Origin: a virus
IMG/VR virus record: IMGVR_UViG_3300035145_003246
Span: 1-40,288 of that record
Length of the DNA stretch: 40,288 nucleotides
Strand: one strand, 5' to 3'
A program made the translations under genes and the position numbers. Shown in pieces: positions 1 through 6,354 of the stretch. Every line of letters starts with the position of its first letter. Within the stretch, counting starts at the first letter, position 1. The notes under the pieces are model-generated. The model was not told the DNA's origin. It worked only from the letters and a program-made list of their open reading frames with translations, and searched no databases.

Positions 1-120
1 TTCACGAAGTTTTCCTCTCCGGAAAAGATTTTTTACCCGTGAGTAATCTGAAATACTTTTTCCTTGCCCATCAAGATTGACATATTCAAAATCTGGAATG
101 TAACTGAAATAATTTGCCAT
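1..120 (-). CDS. 53: Baseplate wedge protein gp53 (N-terminal fragment, cut by window edge)
   Basis: The reverse complement opens with ATG at 120 and reads MANYFSYIPDFEYVNLDG, continuing open to the window edge (40 codons). This opening matches the start of the gp53 baseplate wedge protein as I know it from T4-like cyanophages. In T4, gp53 sits in the baseplate wedges, near the hub junction. The start codon is separated by one base from the gp48 stop codon on the same strand, so the two are almost certainly co-transcribed. Only the first 40 residues are visible, so nothing can be said about the rest of the protein. Confidence 0.8.
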   Translation of the reverse strand, partial: MANYFSYIPDFEYVNLDGQGKSISDYSRVKNLFRRGKLRE

Positions 121-121
121 T

Positions 122-1507
122 TTAGAATCCTATGATGCTTGAATCGTTATCGTCACCATCGAGTTTTGTATAGTCGCTATCAAAGATTGGTTCAAGTTCG
201 TTAAATCTTAAAGTTAAATTATAAGATGTCATAGTTTTACTTTCATCATTAAATGTTGAATAAGTTCCATCTGGAGTATAATCAACATCACAACCAAGTA
301 ATGCACATGTTTTTATTCTAGATAATGATGGATGGTGTTCATCTTTGCCGTCTATAGATGTTTGATATTTAATATCAAATACATGAGGTGTCTTCAAAAA
401 TGCATTAGTGCTTATTGTCTTCACAGACATTGCCTGCTTAAAGAATCTAATAATTTTCTTTACTTCTGCAGCTTCTGTTGCCTCTCTTGGTGACAATCTA
501 AATTGAAATGTGAATGGTCTGAGTTGTGGACCTTGGAATAGTAATTCTAAATTAGGATTAAGAACAGTTCCTGTTGCTCTTGATAATAAACCCTGAATAC
601 CAACTGCTTGACCCGCAAGACCTGCTAGTATAGCTGGTTTAAAAGCATCTGTGGCTTCATTAAAAACTTTTTCTTTTACTCCTGTAGCCATAGTTCCTAA
701 TCTATCTATAAATTCAGATGGCGAACCGCGATTCATTAGATCTAAAGAAGCACCAGCTAGAGCAGCATTTATTGCATCTAATTCATTTGGTCCCCACTTA
801 ACTAAATTACTGTCACTTATTCCTGATTGAATTGGTAATGTTACAGAACCTTCTATGTTCTCATTATATTGTCTATCAAAAGGTTTGTCTGTCCCAAATA
901 AATCTGCACTATATTCGACACCTATAACTTCTTTCAATGTAAAATGAATAGTATCCTGCGTGTTTGTATCTAAAGTTTCTGGATATTTTAATACTGCATA
1001 TGATTTTCTTGATATTCCTTCGGCAGCTTTTTGAAATGTTGAAAGATTCGTGTTTACCCTATTTTCGTCTGCCAGTTCAAAGGATAAGTCTGTTCCATCT
1101 ATCGTATCTGATGCTTGTTTTTTTGCTTCTTCTTTGTTAGGAACTGAATTATCTTTTAAAAGACCTCTTTCTAAAATTGTTTTAGCGGGCTTTACTAGAT
1201 ATTGTTCAGTGTGCTGAGGGTCATAGAAAAGATCTTGTTCTGCTTGTGTTGCAGCACCTTCTATATGAGTGAATTTTTTTTCTTTAGGATTATAATCTCC
1301 TATCTTAACCTCAGTATAATCAGTTCCACCACCGCCACCGCCACCATATTGTAAGACCCCCCTAGGTCTCCGAGCAAAAACTTCTACGTTACCAGTTTTA
1401 GAATTCACTTTTAGATGATACATATCATCTTTATTGATTTTTTTTACGGTTGCAAGATTTTTATTTATCTTTATAGCACCGTCAGTTTTCCCTCCGTAGT
1501 CTGCCAT
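122..1507 (-). CDS. 48: Baseplate tail-tube cap protein gp48
   Basis: The 461-aa protein resembles cyanophage gp48, which caps the baseplate hub and nucleates the tail tube together with gp54. Supporting stretches are LRPFTFQFRLSPRE (about residues 330-343) and the C-terminal TSYNLTLRFNELEPI, both typical of tube-like beta folds in gp48/gp54-type proteins. The middle holds a small-residue helical segment (AINAALAGASLDLMN, then AGLAGQAVGIQG). Residues 55-61 are an uninterrupted run of seven glycines, probably a flexible loop. The ATG at 1507 has no clear Shine-Dalgarno sequence, but a late-promoter octamer lies about 20 nt upstream. Gp53 follows after one base. Gp54 is encoded on the opposite strand beyond gp4, whereas in T4 genes 48 and 54 are adjacent. 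Confidence 0.8.
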   Translation of the reverse strand: MADYGGKTDGAIKINKNLATVKKINKDDMYHLKVNSKTGNVEVFARRPRGVLQYGGGGGGGTDYTEVKIGDYNPKEKKFTHIEGAATQAEQDLFYDPQHTEQYLVKPAKTILERGLLKDNSVPNKEEAKKQASDTIDGTDLSFELADENRVNTNLSTFQKAAEGISRKSYAVLKYPETLDTNTQDTIHFTLKEVIGVEYSADLFGTDKPFDRQYNENIEGSVTLPIQSGISDSNLVKWGPNELDAINAALAGASLDLMNRGSPSEFIDRLGTMATGVKEKVFNEATDAFKPAILAGLAGQAVGIQGLLSRATGTVLNPNLELLFQGPQLRPFTFQFRLSPREATEAAEVKKIIRFFKQAMSVKTISTNAFLKTPHVFDIKYQTSIDGKDEHHPSLSRIKTCALLGCDVDYTPDGTYSTFNDESKTMTSYNLTLRFNELEPIFDSDYTKLDGDDNDSSIIGF

Positions 1508-1525
1508 CAGAGATTACTTTTTAGT

Positions 1526-1533
1526 TATTTATT
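1526..1533 (-). promoter_or_regulatory. Late promoter octamer upstream of gp48
   Basis: The minus strand reads AATAAATA, matching the NATAAATA late-promoter motif of T4-like cyanophages (T4 consensus TATAAATA). It ends about 19 nt before the gp48 ATG and overlaps the stop codon of the upstream gene. The match is exact, but an 8-mer this AT-rich also occurs by chance, so position is the main support. Confidence 0.55.
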
Positions 1534-1912
1534 AGGGTCCAAAGAAGTTTCCATAATTCAATGATCTAAGGTATCCTATTTCATCATCTTCTATAACATG
1601 TAAGAACCCCTCCACCTCTTGCCATGTGTAGTTACGAACAGATCCCCAATGATAATTTACACCTCTAAATCCCCACCGTTGAACATCTATACATGCAATT
1701 AGAGGGAACTGGTCAAATTCAATATCTTGAGTTTTTGGTGTATAGATGAAGGTATAATATTTACCAACAGAAGGAATAATTTCAGTCTCACGGAAGACAC
1801 TAATAATTTCAAACATGACATCATCACTCTTAACTAAACCCTTTACTTTTCTTTTGAGTTGGTTTACTCTTGATGATGACGACTGAATGTCTTGTCCGAA
1901 ACCTTGTGCCAT
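1532..1912 (-). CDS. Conserved cyanophage structural-region protein, function unknown
   Basis: This 126-aa protein is rich in aromatic residues. After a basic N-terminus (VNQLKRKVKGLVKSDD) it has a compact predicted beta-rich body with YYTFIYTPKT, DQFPLIACIDVQRWGFRG and NYHWGSVRNYTW, ending YLRSLNYGNFFGP. I do not recognise a characterised family. Its place between the head-completion gene and gp48 suggests a virion or assembly role. The ATG overlaps the gp4 stop by one base (TAATG), so translation is probably coupled to gp4. No signal peptide or membrane segment is visible. Confidence 0.75.
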   Translation of the reverse strand: MAQGFGQDIQSSSSRVNQLKRKVKGLVKSDDVMFEIISVFRETEIIPSVGKYYTFIYTPKTQDIEFDQFPLIACIDVQRWGFRGVNYHWGSVRNYTWQEVEGFLHVIEDDEIGYLRSLNYGNFFGP

Positions 1913-2355
1913 TACTTAATACCTAAATGGTCTTCTGTGATGATTTTAAATTCAATGCGTCTATCCTTACACCATTCATCTGCTGCTTTCCATTTTGCCT
2001 GATTAACAGCGTAAGTTTTTACCTCAGTGATATATGATTTAGACTGTCTTTTTGGTTTCTTTGGTTCCCTAGTTTGTTTTTTGGGTTTTACTTCTATCAC
2101 ATATGTTTTAATATCACCAGTCTGTTCTCTGACTTTGATAATAAAATCTGGATAGTATCTATGAACTCTTCCATCAACAGGTGAACGATATGGAATAGAA
2201 AATTCTTCAGAACCCCATGCTATAATATTATCATTAGCATCACACCACTTACAAAACTTTCTTTCCCAGTTACTTCGACAGATAATATTATTTGGATCGC
2301 CTTGATATTTCTTAGGAAAGGAAGGTTTGTATTTGCTTTTAATACTTTCTCCCAT
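1912..2355 (-). CDS. 4: Head completion protein gp4 (PD-(D/E)XK nuclease fold)
   Basis: This 147-aa protein matches T4 gp4 (gp50/4 family), which finishes the packaged head before tail joining. The family signature is visible: GDPNNIICRSNWERKF near residues 19-34, SIPYRSPVDGRVHRYYPDF at 53-71, and YVIEVKPKK at 85-93. Glu31, Pro69-Asp70 and Glu88-X-Lys90 form a complete PD-(D/E)XK nuclease-type active site. A strongly basic Lys/Arg segment follows (about 90-107). The length is normal for the family. It is the first gene of a leftward unit (gp4, unknown, gp48, gp53) with a perfect late promoter 32 nt upstream of its ATG. Confidence 0.88.
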   Translation of the reverse strand: MGESIKSKYKPSFPKKYQGDPNNIICRSNWERKFCKWCDANDNIIAWGSEEFSIPYRSPVDGRVHRYYPDFIIKVREQTGDIKTYVIEVKPKKQTREPKKPKRQSKSYITEVKTYAVNQAKWKAADEWCKDRRIEFKIITEDHLGIK

Positions 2356-2387
2356 ATCTTGTCTACATAATATATACGGTCAAAAAG

Positions 2388-2395
2388 TATTTATA
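2388..2395 (-). promoter_or_regulatory. Late promoter (perfect TATAAATA) for the gp4-gp53 unit
   Basis: The minus strand carries the exact T4 late consensus TATAAATA, followed by C. It lies 32 nt upstream of the gp4 ATG, a normal distance for a late promoter with a short leader. On the plus strand the same bases lie one base before the gp54 start codon, so the element is packed into the 41-bp divergent intergenic space. Confidence 0.75.
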
Positions 2396-2396
2396 G

Positions 2397-3218
2397 ATGG
2401 TAGCAAAAAGACCTACAAGTGTTGGATTGTCTAAACTTAAATCTAAGTTGATGCGTCCAGCAACAACTTCACATTTTTTGTGCCAGTTTCAACCACCAGC
2501 GGGGAAAGCAATACAAAGTTTTGCATCTTCTAGAGCAGCGGATGGATTTCTAGGTGCTACAGCATATACTGATAGTGGTGGGGCAGAATTAATTGAGTTA
2601 TCATGTGCCAATGCATCATTGCCAGGATCTTCATTAGCAACACACGAAATCAATAATGATTTCACAGGTGTGACTGAGAGACATGCATATAGAAGACAAT
2701 ATGATGAACGTTCTGATTTTACTTTTTATGTAGATAGTGATTATAAGATAATAGATTTCTTTGAAAGTTGGATGTCGTTTATTGTTGGTGAGGATAATTT
2801 AGATGAACAAGTTAATCCAAATTATTCTTATAGAATGAATTTTCCTAAGGAATATAAAACCGATTATTTGTACATAACCAAATTTGAAAAAAATTATAAT
2901 TCTCCTCAAAAACTTGGAGAAGAACTTGTCCCTACATCTCTTACATATCAGTTTATAAATGCTTTTCCAATAAGCATAAATTCAATGCCAGTTTCATATG
3001 AGGGATCTGACGTTTTAAAATGCACAGTATCATTTACTTATAGTCGTTATGTGATTAATTCGCGTCCAATAACACAAAGACAACAGAATTGGGAAGATGA
3101 ATTGGGTGGAGGAGACAGAATTATTGGAAGCGGGACACTGGATGAATTGAATGCAATTAAAACAGGAGCAATAAGTACTCCAGTCACATTACCAGATCAA
3201 GGTTTTGTAAATACTTAA
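2397..3218 (+). CDS. 54: Baseplate tail-tube initiator protein gp54
   Basis: This 273-aa protein resembles cyanophage gp54, which together with gp48 starts tail-tube polymerisation on the baseplate. The N-terminus RPTSVGLSKLKSKLMRPATT followed by SHFLCQFQPP is the family's usual opening. The core contains a tube-protein-like beta pattern: ELSCANASLPGS, the FTGVTERHAYRRQYDERSD region, DFTFYVDSDY, and a C-terminal YQFINAFPISINSMPVSY then LKCTVSFTYSRYVI. These last strands are typical of the tail-tube fold. The ATG at 2397 has no recognisable Shine-Dalgarno sequence and lies one base after the divergent late promoter element, so the promoter for this gene itself is not clear. Confidence 0.82.
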   Translation: MVAKRPTSVGLSKLKSKLMRPATTSHFLCQFQPPAGKAIQSFASSRAADGFLGATAYTDSGGAELIELSCANASLPGSSLATHEINNDFTGVTERHAYRRQYDERSDFTFYVDSDYKIIDFFESWMSFIVGEDNLDEQVNPNYSYRMNFPKEYKTDYLYITKFEKNYNSPQKLGEELVPTSLTYQFINAFPISINSMPVSYEGSDVLKCTVSFTYSRYVINSRPITQRQQNWEDELGGGDRIIGSGTLDELNAIKTGAISTPVTLPDQGFVNT

Positions 3219-3224
3219 TAAATA
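3217..3224 (+). promoter_or_regulatory. Late promoter octamer upstream of the gp26-type gene
   Basis: AATAAATA, an exact NATAAATA match, overlaps the end of gp54 and lies 28 nt before the ATG of the gp26-type gene. It is the only clear late element ahead of the hub and tape-measure genes that follow. Confidence 0.6.
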
Positions 3225-3251
3225 ACCATACTGAAACTTCTATAAGAGATT

Positions 3252-3971
3252 ATGCCTTTACCAAAAATTGCTACACCAACATATGAGTTGGAATTGCCAT
3301 CAACAGGAAAAAATATAAAGTATAGACCATTTCTAGTTAAGGAAGAAAAACTTTTGGTTCTTGCACTTGAAAGTGAGAATACGAAGGAAATTACTACCGC
3401 TATTAAGAATGTAATCAAAGCATGTATTCTTTCTAGAGGTGTTAAGGTTGAAACACTTCCTACATTTGATATTGAATATTTGTTTTTGAATATCAGAGGC
3501 AAGTCAGTTGGTGAAGAAATTGAAGTCAATATTGTTTGTCCAGATGATGGGGAGACTTATGTTCCTGTGAAAATTAATATTGATGAGATTGGAGTTGAAA
3601 AATCAGAAAAGCATACTAATAAAATTAAAGTAGACGATAGTCTTACAATGGAGATGAAATATCCATCACTGGATCAGTTCATCAAATCCAACTTTGATTT
3701 CTCAGAAGATGCTGGCATGGACCAGTCTTTTGATTTGGTTGCAAATTGTATTGAAAAGATTTACAATAGTGAAGAAGCATGGACATCTGCGGATTGTACT
3801 AAGAAGGAATTGATTGATTTCTTAGAGCAAATGAACTCATCTCAGTTTAAAGAGATTGAAAAGTTTTTTGAAACGATGCCTAAACTTTCTCATGAGGTTG
3901 AGGTTGTCAATCCTAAAACAGAAGTTAAGAGCACTGTTGTACTGGAGGGACTGTCAAGTTTTTTCGCGTAG
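3252..3971 (+). CDS. 26: Baseplate hub / tail-assembly protein, gp26-gp51 (T4_baseplate) type
   Basis: This 239-aa protein resembles the T4 baseplate family that includes gp26 and gp51. Visible features are the N-terminal LPKIATPTYELELPSTGKNI followed by KYRPFLVKEEKLL, which is the conserved start of the family, then an FLNIRGKSVGEE segment, a VNIVCPDDGETYVPVKINID beta hairpin, and an acidic helical C-terminal half. The length is near that of T4 gp26 (208) and gp51 (249). Gp26 versus gp51 cannot be separated by eye. The last codons before the TAG form a minus-one slippery heptamer followed by a perfect hairpin, and the minus-one frame continues into the next small ORF. The gene may therefore make both a 239-aa protein and a minor fusion of about 299 aa. 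Confidence 0.75.
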   Translation: MPLPKIATPTYELELPSTGKNIKYRPFLVKEEKLLVLALESENTKEITTAIKNVIKACILSRGVKVETLPTFDIEYLFLNIRGKSVGEEIEVNIVCPDDGETYVPVKINIDEIGVEKSEKHTNKIKVDDSLTMEMKYPSLDQFIKSNFDFSEDAGMDQSFDLVANCIEKIYNSEEAWTSADCTKKELIDFLEQMNSSQFKEIEKFFETMPKLSHEVEVVNPKTEVKSTVVLEGLSSFFA

Positions 3972-4000
3972 GTCTCTCCCATATGGATCTTGAGACCTAC
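3959..4000 (+). promoter_or_regulatory. Probable programmed -1 ribosomal frameshift signal (slippery heptamer plus hairpin)
   Basis: T TTT TTC at 3959-3965 is in the zero frame of the gp26-type gene and fits X XXY YYZ. One sense codon (GCG) separates it from the TAG stop. A perfect 9-bp inverted repeat follows: GTAGGTCTC at 3968-3976 and GAGACCTAC at 3992-4000, with a 15-nt loop. The 2-nt gap between heptamer and stem is shorter than usual, so the lower stem pairs may be open when the ribosome pauses. The minus-one frame is open from 3929 to the TGA at 4148. After slippage the product reads FF then RVGLSH, then the 55-aa small ORF. Seen directly: heptamer, stem, open frame. Inferred: that it functions. 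Confidence 0.7.
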
Positions 4001-4150
4001 TATAAATTAAATTTTTCCTTGATGCAGTACCATAAATATTCACTAACAGAGATAGAAAATTTAATTCCTTGGGAAAGGGACATTTATGTTGAATTGTTGA
4101 AGGCACACATAGAAGAAGAAAAACAAAAGCAGCAACAAAATGGGACCTGA
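3983..4150 (+). CDS. Small -1-frame ORF, probable frameshift extension of the gp26-type protein
   Basis: The 55-codon ORF reads MDLETYYKLNFSLMQYHKYS, then LTEIENLIPWERDIYVELLK, and ends in a Glu/Lys/Gln-rich tail. It is too short for routine gene calling. The ATG lies in the loop of the hairpin at 3968-4000, and the only AGG that could act as a Shine-Dalgarno sequence is inside the stem, so independent initiation looks poor. It is in the minus-one frame of the upstream gene, in line with synthesis as a C-terminal extension (238 + 6 + 55 residues). The short helical body with a PWERDIYVELL motif recalls the small T-type partners of lambda G/GT tail-assembly chaperones, but this is analogy. It overlaps the next gene by 11 nt. 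Confidence 0.7.
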   Translation: MDLETYYKLNFSLMQYHKYSLTEIENLIPWERDIYVELLKAHIEEEKQKQQQNGT

Positions 4151-6353
4151 CGAACTCGACGATCTACTAGCATCTATAAGAGCAGAATCCGAAGAGGAGT
4201 CTAAGGAAAAGGGTGGTGCTTTAACATTATATGAGGGAACAAGAGAGACAGATTTAGTATCAGAATCTATAGATGAAAGAATTTTAAGACTTCTTGGATT
4301 GGAAGAAGTCTTTGATATGGATTATGCAACTTACTTATCTCTTTTAAAAGAGAAACTGGTTGCTGCTAGAATGGTTAACGCCAATCTACCGGGCGATGAA
4401 AACGAATTACTTACTGATGAGTTTAGAAGAGTAAAGCGTAAAGTTGGAAGATTTAAGATAGTTAGAAAGAAAATATCTTCTGATGATATTGGTACAACAG
4501 GAAAAGTCATTGTTTCTCCAGATAAATTTTTCTTAGTATCTAAAGCAGTTATTCCATCTACAAGTGAAGGTGACGGAAAAGAAAGTTCTTCTGACATTAT
4601 AAAAAAACTAGATGAACTTATTGATGTAATTAAAAATGACAACAAACTTGAACTGAAAAAACAAGAGGATGAAAGAAAAAATAAACAGAATAAAAAAAGA
4701 CAAGATGCAGAAAATAGACTAGAGTCTATTTCAAAACCAGTTCAAAGATTACTGAAGACCGTGGTTGCTCCATTCCAGAGTATCCTTGGTCGCATATTTA
4801 AGTTCCTTAAGTTTACTATACTTGGATATGCTTTTAATCGATTTGTCACATTCTTTTCTAATCCAAAAAATCAAAAGAAAATAGAAGCAATTGGTAGATT
4901 CTTAAAAGATTGGTGGCCATCACTACTTGGTGTTGCAGCATTATTCTTTACACCTCTTGGGGTTCTTGTAAAGGGTGTTATCAGTTTAATGCGATTTGCA
5001 ATTCCTGCATTATTGAAAATAGTTAAACGAAATCCATACACAGCACTTGCCATAGCTGGTGTTTCTGGTATTGGTCTTATTTCAAAGTTACTTCCAAAAA
5101 GCGAAGAATCAACAGTAGAAAGTGGTGATATAAAAGGCATAGAAAACTTTAAAGATACTGGAAAACTACCTGATGTAGTAACAAAATTTAATCAGGGTGG
5201 AATCGTAAATGATCAGATATTAAAGTATAATCAAGGAGGTATGGTTCCAGTCATGCTCACAAAAGGTGAGTATGTAGTCCCACCGAATCAAGCTCAGAAT
5301 ATTGGTGCTTCAACATTATATGCAATCAATAATGTCAAAAATTATAATCAAGGTGGATTGATACCAGGAAGGGGACCGAATGTTGATACTGTAAGAACTC
5401 AACTAAGAGAAGGTTCTTTTGTAATTAAAAGACCAGCAGTAGATGCTTTAGGTTCTAATAATATTCACAACTTTGTATCAAACTACAATCAAGGCGGCAT
5501 AATCGGAGGACTGAGATTTCCAAGAACTGGAAGAGTTATGACACCTCCTGGAAGCACAGGTGGAAGATATGTGCGAGATGGTGGAACCGTAACTAATCAG
5601 ATATTTAAATATAATCAAGGTGGTATGATTGGAGGACTGAGACTTCCCAGAACTGGAAGAGTTATGGCACCATTATCCTCACAGGGAGGCACTTACGATA
5701 GAGATGGTGGAACTGTACAGAAGTTTCTTGGAATGACAGTTCCTGGATCTTTTAGAAGAACTGGATACACCTCTGAGGATATTAAAAGATATAATCGAGT
5801 AAGTCCAAATAATTATCTTGAACAGTTTGAAGCAGGTTTGAAACCTGAAACTTATTCACCAGATTTCTATCAATATGCTGCAGAGATGGGTATAGACACT
5901 GAGGGAGCACATAGAGTTAAACCAAAACCATTATCAACTTCAATTCTAAATACGGGATCTAATAATACTAGATTGAACAAAGCAATAGAAGATGCAAGTC
6001 AAATTGGTGACATGACAGGAACTCAAGGATTGATGAGAAAGGCAAGTGGCACTGCATTGCAAATGCAGGGCAGATATGATACCTTACGTGACGTTATGCG
6101 TCAGGGAGGGATATCTGGTGCAGATGAAACCATGAATCTTTATGGTAAACCAATGCTCGGACCACAATCCAGAGTTTCGCCGGTAGATATGCCACAAACC
6201 ATGTCTAAAATGCAAACCATTGTATTGCCACCAACTACAATGCAAGCGAAAAAACCACCAAATCAAGGTAGTGCTGCAACAGAACTTCCTTCGTTTAATA
6301 TTGCGCGTGCTAGATCTTCTAACCATGTTCTAGAATATCTTGGTATAGGATGA
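4140..6353 (+). CDS. Tape-measure-like tail protein (NQGG-repeat protein)
   Basis: This 737-aa protein has an acidic N-terminus, a charged coiled-coil-like region (residues about 150-200, very rich in Lys/Glu/Asn), and a hydrophobic block at about 220-320 with FLKFTILGYAFNRF, WWPSLLGVAALFF and YTALAIAGVSGIGLISKLL. Residues 350-530 carry five (K/N)(F/Y)NQGG(I/M/L) repeats. Some are followed by tape-measure-style phrases such as MVPVMLTKGEYVVP and GLIPGRGPNVDTVRTQLREG then SFVI. The GG-(V/I)PG...D.V...L..GEFVI pattern is common in tail tape-measure proteins. It directly follows the candidate frameshifted chaperone, where tape measures sit in lambda-like gene order. T4 gp29 is the functional counterpart I would propose. 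The start overlaps the small ORF by 11 nt. Confidence 0.6.
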   Translation: MGPDELDDLLASIRAESEEESKEKGGALTLYEGTRETDLVSESIDERILRLLGLEEVFDMDYATYLSLLKEKLVAARMVNANLPGDENELLTDEFRRVKRKVGRFKIVRKKISSDDIGTTGKVIVSPDKFFLVSKAVIPSTSEGDGKESSSDIIKKLDELIDVIKNDNKLELKKQEDERKNKQNKKRQDAENRLESISKPVQRLLKTVVAPFQSILGRIFKFLKFTILGYAFNRFVTFFSNPKNQKKIEAIGRFLKDWWPSLLGVAALFFTPLGVLVKGVISLMRFAIPALLKIVKRNPYTALAIAGVSGIGLISKLLPKSEESTVESGDIKGIENFKDTGKLPDVVTKFNQGGIVNDQILKYNQGGMVPVMLTKGEYVVPPNQAQNIGASTLYAINNVKNYNQGGLIPGRGPNVDTVRTQLREGSFVIKRPAVDALGSNNIHNFVSNYNQGGIIGGLRFPRTGRVMTPPGSTGGRYVRDGGTVTNQIFKYNQGGMIGGLRLPRTGRVMAPLSSQGGTYDRDGGTVQKFLGMTVPGSFRRTGYTSEDIKRYNRVSPNNYLEQFEAGLKPETYSPDFYQYAAEMGIDTEGAHRVKPKPLSTSILNTGSNNTRLNKAIEDASQIGDMTGTQGLMRKASGTALQMQGRYDTLRDVMRQGGISGADETMNLYGKPMLGPQSRVSPVDMPQTMSKMQTIVLPPTTMQAKKPPNQGSAATELPSFNIARARSSNHVLEYLGIG
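5481..5717 (+). repeat. Imperfect direct repeat in the tape-measure-like gene (126-bp period)
   Basis: Two 111-bp copies start at 5481 and 5607. Each encodes 37 residues opening (N/K)YNQGG(I/M)IGGLR(F/L)P, continuing RTGRVM, and ending RDGGTV. They are the last two of the five NQGG units, and the similarity is visible at DNA level, which points to an internal tandem duplication. Confidence 0.85.
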
Positions 6354-6354
6354 T

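Noticed and set aside
3968-4000. The 9-bp hairpin as an intrinsic terminator
   Set aside because: No T-run follows the stem directly (TATAAATTAAA comes next). Termination here would cut off the hub and tape-measure genes, which lack another promoter. The frameshift interpretation fits better.
4001-4012. CTATAAATTAAA as a late promoter
   Set aside because: It departs from NATAAATA at the last base, and it lies inside the small ORF with no gene start within a normal leader distance.
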